In this document: positions 1-8,521 of the stretch, piece by piece
Layout: every line of letters starts with the position of its first letter
Numbering within the stretch: position 1 is the first letter of the stretch
From: Actinomadura mexicana
Lineage (GTDB): Bacteria; Actinomycetota; Actinomycetes; Streptosporangiales; Streptosporangiaceae
Direction of reading: 5' to 3'
Length of the DNA stretch: 64,000 nucleotides
Assembly (NCBI RefSeq): GCF_900188105.1
Contig: NZ_FZNP01000025.1
Coordinates: 1 to 64,000 of the forward strand
Position numbers and translations under genes: made by a program
The notes under the pieces: generated by a model
What the model was told of the DNA's origin: nothing
Seen by the model: only the letters and a program-made list of their open reading frames with translations
Database searches by the model: none

Positions 1-16
1 AGGATCAAACTCTCCA
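1..16 (-). rRNA. 16S rRNA, 5' end only (runs off the window)
   Basis: Read on the minus strand, the first bases are the conserved start of bacterial 16S rRNA (TGGAGAGTTTGATCCT, the site of the universal 27F primer). The rest of the gene lies outside the window. The sequence stops inside this repeat-prone gene, as short-read contigs often do. The exact mature 5' end is not determined; the assignment rests on this conserved stretch plus the leader and promoters behind it. Confidence 0.9.
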
Positions 17-204
17 TCAAGGCCACACGACCAGCCAGGGGGCGAACCCCAGCCGGCCAAACCTCAGGAAACAATCCCAGCATCACCATCCCCCCGAAAA
101 GGGGACAGCATTGCCTCAAAGAAATCCCCACCACCCCACAAAAGCGAGATGGCACGGGGCGACCCGGCCTTAAAGACCGAGCCGATAAAGGCACTGGCTT
201 TTAA

Positions 205-225
205 CACGCTGTTGAGTTCTCAAGA
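205..225 (-). promoter_or_regulatory. boxA-like antitermination element in the rRNA leader
   Basis: On the minus strand this reads TTGAGAACTCAACAGCGTG, the motif found in actinobacterial rRNA leaders between promoter and 16S. It is thought to load the Nus antitermination complex. The leader (about 17-284) is otherwise non-coding. Confidence 0.75.
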
Positions 226-284
226 AACAGACACCCACCGTGCCGGATCCGCTTTCGCGTTTCCCGCCCCGGGGCTACTCTCTT

Positions 285-312
285 ACTTTATCAGGTCCGC
301 CCGGACTGTCAA
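285..312 (-). promoter_or_regulatory. rRNA operon promoter, proximal
   Basis: On the minus strand a perfect -35 TTGACA (307-312) is followed after 16 bases by TAAAGT (285-290). It is directed toward the 16S gene. Both promoters of this pair share the bases CTGA just before the -10. Confidence 0.75.
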
Positions 313-376
313 TTCCGGGCTTTTCCGATACGCCATTCCGGTTCCGCTTGCGCGGTTCCTTCCCGGCGGTGGTGCT

Positions 377-404
377 ATTTCATCAGATCCGGGCCGATTG
401 TCAA
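377..404 (-). promoter_or_regulatory. rRNA operon promoter, distal
   Basis: A second minus-strand TTGACA (399-404) lies 16 bases before TGAAAT (377-382), 92 bp upstream of the proximal promoter and with the same spacing. Tandem promoters are usual for actinomycete rRNA operons. Nothing coding is seen between 405 and 680. Confidence 0.65.
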
Positions 405-680
405 AACCGAACCTTTCCGACCCACCACGGCACGGCAGGCACGGCGAGGCCGTGTCGGCTGGTTCGTAGGTGGTTTCCCCATGCTTCGGCCGGCCGCCAC
501 GTGGGCGTCCTGCATCCGTGAGGGGACGAGGGGTTAACCTACGCGGCCGGAGCGCCCGCGTCAAATCGGCGGCCCGGCAAGGTGCTCCTCTGCCAGGTTG
601 CGGCGTATTGGGGGAACCCGGCGTGTCCTGTCACCATCTACCTAAGTAGATCACCCAGCCCGAGCAGGAGAGGTACCAAC

Positions 681-971
681 ATGGCCTACCCACCCGCCCC
701 GCCGCCGCCCCCGACCTCCGGCGGCGGCTCTCCGCCCCCGAACCACCTCCCGTGGGCGATCGCGACCACGATCCTGTGCTGCCTGCCCGCCGGAGTCGTT
801 TCCATCGTCTACGCCGCCCAGGTCAACTCCAAGTGGTCCGCCGGCGACCAGGCCGGTGCGCTCAAGTCGTCCAATAACGCGAAGACCTGGGCGATCGTGT
901 CCGCGGTCCTCGGCGTGGTCGTCGGTGCCATCTACTTCGTCATCGCCATGATGGGGAACAGTGGCAGCTGA
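681..971 (+). CDS. CD225/dispanin family small membrane protein
   Basis: A 96-residue protein with a proline/glycine-rich cytoplasmic start (residues 1-25), a first hydrophobic segment containing CCLPAGVVSIVYAAQV (about 30-50), a short polar loop with KWSAGDQAGA, and a second hydrophobic segment near the end. This is the dispanin layout: two membrane segments with the conserved loop where many members carry a small-residue and lysine pattern. The ATG at 681 follows AGGAGAGG. It lies 3 bp before a DUF2752 gene, a frequent actinobacterial pairing, so the two probably form one transcript. Its molecular role is not known. Confidence 0.85.
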   Translation: MAYPPAPPPPPTSGGGSPPPNHLPWAIATTILCCLPAGVVSIVYAAQVNSKWSAGDQAGALKSSNNAKTWAIVSAVLGVVVGAIYFVIAMMGNSGS

Positions 972-974
972 CCG

Positions 975-1448
975 ATGACGAACGAGTCCCAGCCCGTCCC
1001 GCTCCCGCGGGACGGGCTGGTTCCGGAGGCACCGGACGGTGCTGAGCGGCCCCTCGCCGTCCGGTTGCTGCGGCCGGGCGGGGTGCTGATCCTCTGCGTC
1101 GCGGCCGTCCTGTACGTCGCCGCGGTCGACCCCAACGAGGCAGGGCACTATCCGACCTGCCCGTTCCTCGCTCTCACCGGGTTCCAGTGTCCGGGCTGCG
1201 GATCGATGCGCACCGTGCACGCGCTCGCCCACGGTCATCTCCAGGAAGCGTTCGGGCTGAACGTACTGACCGTCGCGATGCTCCCGGTTCTGGCGTTCTT
1301 CTGGCTCCGGTGGGCAAGAGCCCGCGCCCTGGATCGTCCGGTGAGGTCGAAGGTGGCGCACCCCGCACTGATCTGGGTCCTGTTCGGCACCATCCTTCTC
1401 TTCTGGCTGATCAGGAACCTGCCGGTCGGATCGGTTCTCGCCGCCTGA
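975..1448 (+). CDS. DUF2752 membrane protein
   Basis: 157 residues with about three hydrophobic segments (near 32-50, 90-110, 130-150). The central PTCPFLALTGFQCPGCGSMR stretch carries the cysteine pattern CP...CPGCG that defines DUF2752. The family is uncharacterised. It starts 3 bp after the dispanin gene and is most likely translated from the same message. The 230 bp after its stop hold no recognisable gene. Confidence 0.85.
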   Translation: MTNESQPVPLPRDGLVPEAPDGAERPLAVRLLRPGGVLILCVAAVLYVAAVDPNEAGHYPTCPFLALTGFQCPGCGSMRTVHALAHGHLQEAFGLNVLTVAMLPVLAFFWLRWARARALDRPVRSKVAHPALIWVLFGTILLFWLIRNLPVGSVLAA

Positions 1449-1677
1449 CCACGAACGGCCAAGGGCCGGGCGGCGCGACGTCCAAGCCCAACGCGGCGCG
1501 CCGCACAGGATGGACGGCAGGTGACCAACCCGCGACCGGCGGGCGGGCAGCTCGCTGAGCGGGCTCAACCCACTACTCGCCGAAGACCTGCTCCGTAGGG
1601 TCAGACAGGAAGGTCGCCAGGGTCGAACTGAGACGCGCGACGGGGGCAGAGCCGGTCATCGGACGCCGCGAAAGGCG

Positions 1678-2712
1678 TCATGAGGCGACTTCGGGGGCTT
1701 CGGGACGCCGGCGCGGTTGGCGTGCGCCTTGGCCGGGGCGATGCGGGCGCTCTCGGCGCCTTCCTGGGTGAGCTTGTAGTAGCGGTGACCGAAGCAGAAC
1801 AACGCGAGGTGGGTGCTCGCGTCTTCTACGAGGCCGGGTACGCGTTGATGCGTTCGGCTGCGCCTCGGTTGCCCGGCTCGCGGGCGCCGGAGGGCGCGTC
1901 AGGCGGGATCGGTGAAGGCGGGCGGGCGGGCGCTTGTCGAAGTAGGCGCGGACGGCCTCGACCTGGTTCGGGCTTCCGCGCAGGGCGCCGAGCGTCCGGG
2001 ACTCCTCCAGGAACTGGCCGGCCAGGTCGGTGTCGGCGGCGCGGTTGAGGAGGCGCTTGGCTCCGCGGACGGCGTCGGGGCTGTTGCCGGCGATCTCGCG
2101 GGCGAGCTCCGTCGCGGCGGCATGCGGGTCGTCGGCCGCGCGGGTGGCCAGCCCGATGCGGACGGCGTCCGCGCCGGAGATCGTGCGGCCGGTGAAGGTG
2201 AGCTCCTTCGCGACGTCCTCTCCGACGAGGCGTATCAGCGCCGCCGTGCCGGTCATGTCGGGTACCAGGCCCCAGCGGATCTCCAGCACCGACAGGCGCG
2301 CGTCCGGGGCGACGATCCGGATGTCGGCGCCGAGCGCGATCTGCAGCCCGCCGCCGAGGGCGTGCCCGTGGACGGCGGCGATGACGGGCTGCGGCAGTTC
2401 CCGCCACACGTGCACGGCCTGCTGCCCGAGGTTGGTGACGCGCCCCGGCTCGCGCGCGGTGATGTCGTCGGCGCGCCGCCCGGCGCCGGCACCGGCCATG
2501 GCGGCGAATCCGGCGAAGTCCAGGCCGGCGCAGAACGCGCGGCCCTCCCCCGACAGGACCACGGCCCGGACGGAGGCGTCCGCGGCGAGGGCGTCCCCGG
2601 TCCGGGCGAGCGCCTCGAACGTGGCGAGGTCGAGGGCGTTCAGCTTGTCGGGACGGTTGAGCCGCACGTCGGCGACCCCCTCGTGGACGTGCACGGTGAC
2701 GCGGTCGGTCAT
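1678..2712 (-). CDS. Enoyl-CoA hydratase/isomerase (crotonase) family protein, C-terminus altered by frameshift
   Basis: Crotonase fold enzyme acting on acyl-CoA. The core starts at MTDRVTVHVHEG (ATG 2712, preceded by GAGAGGGAC). The oxyanion-hole motifs are visible as RAFCAGLDFAGF and HGHALGGGLQIALGAD. Such enzymes are about 260-275 residues; this frame runs 344 because it reads past the expected end into arginine/proline-rich sequence. With one CGCC unit fewer at 1917-1932 the protein would end KRPPAFTDPA at 1899, the usual tail of the family. The extra 70 residues are therefore probably an artefact of slippage or of sequencing. Substrate cannot be assigned. Confidence 0.85.
   Translation of the reverse strand: MTDRVTVHVHEGVADVRLNRPDKLNALDLATFEALARTGDALAADASVRAVVLSGEGRAFCAGLDFAGFAAMAGAGAGRRADDITAREPGRVTNLGQQAVHVWRELPQPVIAAVHGHALGGGLQIALGADIRIVAPDARLSVLEIRWGLVPDMTGTAALIRLVGEDVAKELTFTGRTISGADAVRIGLATRAADDPHAAATELAREIAGNSPDAVRGAKRLLNRAADTDLAGQFLEESRTLGALRGSPNQVEAVRAYFDKRPPARLHRSRLTRPPAPASRATEAQPNASTRTRPRRRREHPPRVVLLRSPLLQAHPGRRRERPHRPGQGARQPRRRPEAPEVAS
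1917..1932 (-). repeat. Four tandem CGCC units at the crotonase 3' end
   Basis: GGCG is repeated four times on the plus strand (CGCC on the coding strand). Three units would keep the crotonase in the frame ending PPAFTDPA-stop at 1899; four units shift it and add about 70 residues. Confidence 0.8.
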
Positions 2713-2782
2713 GGCGGGGTCCCTCTCATCCTCGCGGTCGTCTCCGGGGGACGATTCCACGCGGCGCGCCGCAGGTCGAGGG

Positions 2783-3274
2783 TCAGGTCACGGGGACGAT
2801 CCGCGCCCCGGTGAGCCGGCCCCCGGCGATGTCCAGGAGGCCGAGGGTGCCGTGCGGCTGGCGGCGCCGGTCGGTCGGCGACCCGGGGTTGAAGATGCGG
2901 ACGCCGTCGCCGGTCTCGTCCAGCGGGATGTGCGAGTGCCCGAACACGACGAGGTCGGCGCCGGGGAACCAGCGCCGCATCCGGGCGGTGCGGCCCCGGG
3001 CCTGGCCGCTGTCGTGGACCATCGCGACGGCGAGGCCGTCCAGGTCGACTTCGAGGCGCTCGGGCGCGCCCCACTCGGCCACGTCCGGCCCGTCGTTGTT
3101 GCCGAGGACGGCGTGGACGGGCGCGTACTCGGCCAGCTCGTCCAGGACGTACGCGACGCACACGTCGCCGGCGTGCAGGATCACGTCGGCGTCCCGCAGG
3201 TGCTCGGCCACCCGCGGCGGGCACGACTTCCAGCGCCGGGGCGCGTGGGTGTCGGAGATGGCCACCGCTCTCAT
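2783..3274 (-). CDS. YfcE/MJ0936-type metallophosphoesterase
   Basis: A 163-residue single-domain calcineurin-like phosphoesterase. All the metal-binding motifs are present in order: SDTH (about residue 7), HAGDV (about 36), GNNDG (about 57), VHDSG (about 84) and GHSH (about 110). Members hydrolyse phosphodiesters such as bis-pNPP in vitro; the physiological substrate is generally unknown. MRAVAISDTH at 3274 is the natural start; an ATG at 3283 would add three residues. It is encoded 70 bp upstream of the crotonase on the same strand. The 317 bp between it and the next gene (3275-3591) show nothing recognisable. Confidence 0.88.
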   Translation of the reverse strand: MRAVAISDTHAPRRWKSCPPRVAEHLRDADVILHAGDVCVAYVLDELAEYAPVHAVLGNNDGPDVAEWGAPERLEVDLDGLAVAMVHDSGQARGRTARMRRWFPGADLVVFGHSHIPLDETGDGVRIFNPGSPTDRRRQPHGTLGLLDIAGGRLTGARIVPVT

Positions 3275-3591
3275 GTCTCCCATTGTCCCGTAGCGGCCGA
3301 CTCCGGCGCGCGGACCACCGCGCGAACGACGGGTGATTTTGCCACAACAGGGCTCGGACACGCGTGGGAAACAACTGTAAGCACGCAGTCATTACTGAGG
3401 ACTGAACTGCGGAGTTACGCTCGAATTCCTCGCGATCGTCCAGGAGGATTCGGCCGTACGCCCCCGGTCGTTCCTCCCGACACGGCGACCCAGCACCGCG
3501 AGGGCGCAGTGAGGGCGGCCGGGCCCGAGGAGGATGACCACTCCCTTGCACCGGCCCCGGACCCGGCCGCCTCTCCGCACGCCCTGCGGGG

Positions 3592-4299
3592 CTACGAGGT
3601 CAGGTAGAGCTTGCGGTCGAAGACCCCGGAGCCCGGCGTGGTCTCACCGCGGGCGATGGCGGAGCCGCTGCCGGTGCCGTTGGACGGGCAGAGGCCGCTG
3701 CTTCCCGACTGCCGCACGAGCGTGATGCCGTCGGCCTTGCCCTGCGCGTCGTCCTGGTTCGGCAGCGGGCGGTTCGGGTTGTCGCGGTTGTAGACGTCGA
3801 AGCGCAGACCGTCGGTGCTCCCCGTCCGGAATCCGTAGTAGCAGGTGACGGTGACGCCAAGGATCTTGCCCTCCATCTTGAAGCGGAGGCCGCCGTTGAT
3901 GGACAGGGTGCCGTCCCGGCCTCCAGATACCGGGTCATAGGCGACGTTCCCGCTCTTGTCGGGCATCTGGCCGAGGTCGAGGTCGGTGGCCGGGGAGCTG
4001 AGGCCGTTGGAGGTCCGGCACGCGCCGATCGACGCGGCGGTCAGCTCGCCCGCGCCGGAGGACTGGACGGTGCCCCGCAGTTGGGCGCCGTCGCAGGAAC
4101 CGGTCACCTTCACGCCCAGGTAGTTGACGGAGAACGCGAGCGCCCCGACGGTGGCGACCTGCCAGTTGCCGGAGTAGGGCGTTCCGGTGGCGGTCTCCTG
4201 GCGGATGGTGGTGGTGGCGGCCAACGCGGCGGGCGCCGTCAGGGCCAGCGCGGCGGAGGCGGCCGCCAGGGGCGCGGCCAGCCTGATGGGAGCTTTCAC
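3592..4299 (-). CDS. Secreted hypothetical protein
   Basis: 235 residues. The GTG at 4299 follows a strong GAGGAGG site and opens a classic Sec signal: VKAPIRLAAP, then an alanine/leucine core ending PAALA. The mature part is beta-rich in appearance, with several cysteines (TGSCDG, GACRTS, VTCYYGF, SGLCPS) likely to form disulphides outside the cell. No enzyme motif is seen. A longer frame begins at 4383, but it would put 28 non-signal residues before the signal peptide. Function unknown. Confidence 0.75.
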   Translation of the reverse strand: MKAPIRLAAPLAAASAALALTAPAALAATTTIRQETATGTPYSGNWQVATVGALAFSVNYLGVKVTGSCDGAQLRGTVQSSGAGELTAASIGACRTSNGLSSPATDLDLGQMPDKSGNVAYDPVSGGRDGTLSINGGLRFKMEGKILGVTVTCYYGFRTGSTDGLRFDVYNRDNPNRPLPNQDDAQGKADGITLVRQSGSSGLCPSNGTGSGSAIARGETTPGSGVFDRKLYLTS

Positions 4300-4529
4300 G
4301 GGGTTCCTCCTCGGGAAGAGGGATTTGATTTTTTCTACCCGAGTGGCTGTGAAAAGCAAGACCCCGTTCAGCCGAATATCCACAGTCTAGAGAATTCCGC
4401 TAAACGGGGGCGGCCGGACACTAAGCTGACCGTGATATCGACCGGAAATTTAAGCACTTCGTGCGCAGAGACGGGATGGCGCGCGGCCGGGACGGGAGCC
4501 GAGGACGGAACCGGCCGCGCGCCTGGCCG

Positions 4530-5336
4530 TCAGTGGAACACGGGCTTCATCGCGTACACGCGGTTCGGCTTGTTGTAGCCGAAGAAGACGCGGGTTCCGC
4601 GGCCGGCGGGCGCGACCGCCAGCCCCTCGCTCTCCCCGGTCAGCGGGATGTCGATCGCCTCCAGGATCTTCCCTGCCCGGTCCAGCACGGTGATGGTGTC
4701 GTTGGTGTAGTAGAGGACCTTGTCGCCGGCCATCTCCAGGCCCTGCGGGACGCCCTGGTAGCCGAGGCCGAAGGTCGAGCGGACGGTGCCGTCGAGGTCG
4801 GTGAACGCGAACACGAACGGGCCCTGGTCACCCGGTCCGGCGTGCACGAGCAGGCCGTCGCGCCGGTTGTCGACGGCGACCAGGCCGGAGTTGCCGAGCG
4901 AGCCGAAGTCGATGGTGCGCACGACCTCCGGCTCGCCGCTCCAGTCCACGACGTTGACCTTGGTGGGGTTGGTCCCGCCGCCGGTGGCGACGTAGAGGAG
5001 CCCGTCGCGGTCGCGGACGCTGATCTCGGCGGCGTGCCCGACGGCGAGCGGCGCGCTCTCCTTGAGGGTGGTGCCGTCGCGGTCGTACTCGCGGATGACG
5101 CCGTGGCCGCCGCCCACGTCGAAGCCGACGTAGAAGCGGCCGCGGCGGTAGGCGAGGCCCTGCATGTTGTCGGTGTGGGGGACGTTGAACAGCGGGTCGA
5201 AGGTGTAGGTGCGTCCGTCGGCCGCGGCGGGGCGGGCGCCGGCCAGGGCGGCGGCTCCGGCGAGCGTGGCGGCGCCCGCGAAGCCGAGGACTCTGCGGCG
5301 GGTGGGAGCAGCTTCGCCGAGTCCGGGTCCGTGCAT
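4530..5336 (-). CDS. Tat-exported beta-propeller protein
   Basis: 268 residues. The start MHGPGLGEAAPTRRRVLGF has the twin-arginine motif TRRRVLG followed by an alanine-rich hydrophobic core ending ARPAAA (about residue 38). The rest consists of repeated blades of the type 'LYVATGGG', 'GLLVHAG', 'VLYYTND' and 'RVFFGYN', consistent with a YVTN/lactonase-like propeller. The ATG at 5336 follows AAGGAGG. No catalytic assignment is possible. It is followed by about 150 bp with no gene and preceded by a C-rich leader. Confidence 0.75.
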   Translation of the reverse strand: MHGPGLGEAAPTRRRVLGFAGAATLAGAAALAGARPAAADGRTYTFDPLFNVPHTDNMQGLAYRRGRFYVGFDVGGGHGVIREYDRDGTTLKESAPLAVGHAAEISVRDRDGLLYVATGGGTNPTKVNVVDWSGEPEVVRTIDFGSLGNSGLVAVDNRRDGLLVHAGPGDQGPFVFAFTDLDGTVRSTFGLGYQGVPQGLEMAGDKVLYYTNDTITVLDRAGKILEAIDIPLTGESEGLAVAPAGRGTRVFFGYNKPNRVYAMKPVFH

Positions 5337-5342
5337 CGTGCC

Positions 5343-5381
5343 TCCTTGTGGTGGGGGTGGTGGGGGTGGTGGGGAGGAGGT
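5343..5381. repeat. G-rich tract with GGTGGGGGT repeats
   Basis: The plus strand carries GGTGGGGGTGGTGGGGGTGG followed by more G runs, between two minus-strand genes. The transcript would be C-rich immediately before the ribosome site of the propeller gene; the template strand could form a G-quadruplex. Confidence 0.7.
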
Positions 5382-6440
5382 TCAGGGGCGGGCCGGCCGG
5401 GGGGCCTCCAACACCTCAGGGTTCGCGCAGTGCAGCAGGGGCTCGCCGCGCAGGTGGCGGCCGACGTCGGCGGCGAGGATGCGGGCCGCGTTGGCGGCGG
5501 TCTGCTTGCTGGCCCCGGCCAGGTGCGGCGTGACGATGATGTTCGGGGTGGTCAGCAGCCGCGACCCGGCGGGGATCGGCTCCTCGGGGAAGACGTCGAA
5601 CGCGGCGGCGAACAGGTGCCCGGACTCGGCGGCGTCGCAGACGGCCTCGTAGTCCAGCAGCGATCCGCGCGCGCAGTTGACGATGATGGAGCCGGGCGGC
5701 ATCGCCGCGATCTGCGCGACGCCGATCATCCCCGTGGTCTGCGGCGTGGCACGGGCGTGCAGGGAGACGATCTGCGCGCGTGCCAGCAGCTCGTCGAGCG
5801 GGACGAGTGAGGCGATGCCGGACAGGTCGCCGAGGTCGTCCAGGTACGGGTCGTGGACGAGCACGCGGGCGCCGAGCGCGGCGAGCGCCCGGGCGACGCG
5901 GCGGCCCACGGCGCCGCAGCCGACGAGGCCGACGGTGCTGCCGTGGATCTCGATGCCGACGTCGTCGTAGCGGTAGTAGTCGCCGCGCCACTGCCCCGCC
6001 ATCAGGTCGACGTGCGTCTGCGGGATCCGCCGCACCGCCGCGAGGATCAGCCCGAGGGTGTGCTCGGCGGTGGCGCCGGCGTTGCGTCCGGGAGCGAAGC
6101 AGACGGCCACACCGTGCTCGGTCGCCGCCTCCAGGTTGGCGTTGACGGGCCCGCCGCGGCTGATCCCGAAGAGCCGCAGGTCCGGCGAGTCCTCCAGGAT
6201 CCGCCGGGTCAGCGGGGCCATCTGGGTGACGCAGACCTCGGCGCCGCGCAGCGCCCCGATGAGCTGCTCCTCGGTCCCGGACGCCTCGTCGACCTCGGCG
6301 ACGCGCCCGAACGGCTCCACCGGCCACGGCAGGGTGACCTCCGAGAACGCCAGGTCGCCGGGCGCCTCGGCGCGCAGAGCGTCGATGAACAGCTCGTTGC
6401 GGACGAAAAGGTCACCGGCCGCGAGCACGCGGGTAGTCAT
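5382..6440 (-). CDS. D-isomer-specific 2-hydroxyacid dehydrogenase
   Basis: 352 residues, NAD-dependent 2-hydroxyacid dehydrogenase of the phosphoglycerate/glyoxylate type. The Rossmann motif is GLVGCGAVGRRVA (about 169-181). The catalytic triad is present as Arg in NCARGSLLDYEA, Glu in VFPEEPIP and His in TPHLAGASK. Its ATG follows directly on the stop of the upstream phosphatase gene (TGA then ATG), so it is the last gene of the carbohydrate operon. It probably oxidises or reduces a sugar-derived hydroxy acid; the substrate is not evident. Confidence 0.88.
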   Translation of the reverse strand: MTTRVLAAGDLFVRNELFIDALRAEAPGDLAFSEVTLPWPVEPFGRVAEVDEASGTEEQLIGALRGAEVCVTQMAPLTRRILEDSPDLRLFGISRGGPVNANLEAATEHGVAVCFAPGRNAGATAEHTLGLILAAVRRIPQTHVDLMAGQWRGDYYRYDDVGIEIHGSTVGLVGCGAVGRRVARALAALGARVLVHDPYLDDLGDLSGIASLVPLDELLARAQIVSLHARATPQTTGMIGVAQIAAMPPGSIIVNCARGSLLDYEAVCDAAESGHLFAAAFDVFPEEPIPAGSRLLTTPNIIVTPHLAGASKQTAANAARILAADVGRHLRGEPLLHCANPEVLEAPRPARP

Positions 6441-7049
6441 TCATCGCTCCAGTGGGGTGTTGAACTCCAGGAGGGCGGCCTCGCCGTCCCGGAGCCGGAT
6501 CTCGGTCAGTGCGCAGTTGCCCAGCGACGGGAACCGCCGCCGGTAGTCCTTGAGCGGCACCCCCAGCAGCCGGCACAGCGCGAGCCGGATCGCCGTGGAG
6601 TGCGCGACGACCAGGACGCGGCCGCCCTGGTGCACGCGGGCGATGTCGTCCAGGCACGCGGTGAAGCGCCGGGCGGCGGCGGCCGGGTCCTCGCCGCCGG
6701 GCAGGTGGGCGGCGACGGGGTCGGCCAGGAACGCGCGCAGCTCCTCGGGGAACTTGCGTTCCATCTCCGCGCGGGTGAGCCCCTCGCCGTGCCCGAAGTC
6801 CAGCTCCCGGAGCCGTTCGTCGACGTGCAGCCGCGCGCCGATCGCCGCGGCGGACGGCGCCGCGGTCAGCCGGGACCGCGACAGGTCCGAGCACCACACC
6901 GCGTCGGGCCGGTCCGTGCCCGCCCACGCGGCCAGCGTGCGGGCCTGGTCCAGGCCGCGCGGGGTCAGCGCGACGTCGCTGATCCCCGCGTAGCGGTTGT
7001 CGGCGTGCCACTCGGTCTCCCCGTGCCGGACGAGGATGAGGCGCGTCAT
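6441..7049 (-). CDS. Histidine phosphatase (phosphoglycerate mutase-like)
   Basis: 202 residues. The phosphoacceptor motif LVRHGETEWH lies at residues 5-14, the second catalytic histidine in VVAHSTAIR (about 150), and the conserved acid in RELDFGHGEG. This is the cofactor-independent phosphatase branch that dephosphorylates small phosphate esters. The ATG at 7049 overlaps the stop of the FGGY kinase by 4 bp, so translation is coupled. A phosphatase beside two kinases suggests sugar-phosphate handling; the substrate is unknown. Confidence 0.88.
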   Translation of the reverse strand: MTRLILVRHGETEWHADNRYAGISDVALTPRGLDQARTLAAWAGTDRPDAVWCSDLSRSRLTAAPSAAAIGARLHVDERLRELDFGHGEGLTRAEMERKFPEELRAFLADPVAAHLPGGEDPAAAARRFTACLDDIARVHQGGRVLVVAHSTAIRLALCRLLGVPLKDYRRRFPSLGNCALTEIRLRDGEAALLEFNTPLER

Positions 7050-8521
7050 CGGGATGTCCTCTCGCGTGCGTGCGCGGCGGTCGCGGCGGGCAGCCACCCG
7101 CGCCGTTCGAGCTCACCGACCAGGCGCAGGTAGGGCGCGTCGAACACGCCGGCCCTCTCCGGACGCGGGTCGATCACCGCCTTGACGGCGACCATCCGCC
7201 CGGCGGTCTCGGCGACGTCGCGGCCCGGCGCGGCGGCGAGGACGGCGGCGCCGAGAGCGGGCTCGGCCTGCCGGGGCAGCACGACGGGGCGGCCGAGGAT
7301 GTCGGCGCGCAGCTGGCACCAGTACCGGCTGCGCGCGGCCCCGCCCGTCAGCGTCAGGTCACCGCCGGTGGGCGCGCCGAGCAGGTCGAGGTGGTCGAAG
7401 CAGAGCCGCTCCAGGTAGCCGACGCCCTGAAGGACGGCGGCGAAGTCGTCGGCCTCGTCGCCCGTCCCGTCCAGCCGGAACCCGCGGGCGTCCGGCGCGA
7501 GGAACGGGAACCGCTCCCCCGCCGGGACGAGCGGGTAGGCCAGCGCCGCCGCCGGCTCGCGCCGGGCGGCGCGCCGGTCCAGGTCGGCCAGGTCGCGGCC
7601 GGGGAAGTCCCGGGAGATCGCGCCGGCGCCGGTGCTGGAGGCGCCGCCGGGCAGCCACCGCCCGTCGGGGGCCTTGTGGGAGTAGACGACGCCGAACGGG
7701 TCCTGGACGAGGTCGTCGCTGACGCCCTTGAGGACGAGGGTCGTCCCGAGGACGGAGTTCCACGATCCGACGGTGAGGCGTCCCGTCCCGAGCTGCGCGG
7801 CGCACCCGTCGGTGGCGCCCGCGACGACGGCGGTCCCCTCGGGGAGGCCGGTCGCTTCGGCGGCCGCCGCGCAGACCGTCCCGAGCGGCGTGCCGGACCG
7901 TTCCAGCGGCGGGAGCAGATCGGCGGGGACGCCGAGCGCGTCGAGGACGTCCGCGGGCCATGCCTCGGCGATGAGGTCCGCTCCGGTCTTGAGCGCGTTG
8001 CTGAGGTCCGCGGCCACCGCGTGCCCGGTCAACCGCCTGTTGACGAAGTCGGCCTGGTGGGCGAGGCGGGCGCCCTCGCGCGGGTGGTGCTCCAGGAGCC
8101 ACAGCAGTTTCGGCAGGGCCCAGGCGGGCTGCATGCGCTGGTAGCCGAGGCTGCGCCACACCTCGCCGCCGGCCTCGTCGACCCGCTGGACGTGCCCGGC
8201 CGCGCGGGTGTCGTCGTACATGAGCGCCGGGGTGAGCGGCCGCCCGCCGTCGTCGGTGAGCAGGATCGTCCCGGACGTGGCGTCGACGGCGACGGCCTGC
8301 ACCGCCTGCGCCGGGACGTCGCGCAGCGCCTCCCGGCAGGCGGCGCCCACCGCCGTCCACCAGTCCTCGGGGTCCTGCTCGTGCCGGGGGCCGTCCCGCC
8401 GCCCGGTCAGCGCCCGGCTGCCGGCCCCGGCCACGTCCCCCGACGCGGTGACGGCCAGCGCGCGCACGCTCTGCGTCCCGAGGTCGATCCCGACCCACAC
8501 CTCCTCGTTCTGGTCGGTCAC
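7046..8521 (-). CDS. FGGY-family carbohydrate kinase, D-ribulokinase-like
   Basis: 491 residues, ATP-dependent sugar kinase with the actin-like fold. The N-terminal phosphate loop is GIDLGTQSVRALAV, the substrate region has VDATSGTILL and ALMYDDTRA, and the adenosine motif is LTGGAARSRYW. The DATSGT and MYDDTRA signatures resemble D-ribulose kinases. It overlaps the next kinase upstream by 4 bp (ATGA), and the phosphatase downstream by another 4 bp. This compact coupling shows a single operon served by the ABC importer further upstream. Substrate assignment is tentative. Confidence 0.88.
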   Translation of the reverse strand: MTDQNEEVWVGIDLGTQSVRALAVTASGDVAGAGSRALTGRRDGPRHEQDPEDWWTAVGAACREALRDVPAQAVQAVAVDATSGTILLTDDGGRPLTPALMYDDTRAAGHVQRVDEAGGEVWRSLGYQRMQPAWALPKLLWLLEHHPREGARLAHQADFVNRRLTGHAVAADLSNALKTGADLIAEAWPADVLDALGVPADLLPPLERSGTPLGTVCAAAAEATGLPEGTAVVAGATDGCAAQLGTGRLTVGSWNSVLGTTLVLKGVSDDLVQDPFGVVYSHKAPDGRWLPGGASSTGAGAISRDFPGRDLADLDRRAARREPAAALAYPLVPAGERFPFLAPDARGFRLDGTGDEADDFAAVLQGVGYLERLCFDHLDLLGAPTGGDLTLTGGAARSRYWCQLRADILGRPVVLPRQAEPALGAAVLAAAPGRDVAETAGRMVAVKAVIDPRPERAGVFDAPYLRLVGELERRGWLPAATAAHARERTSR

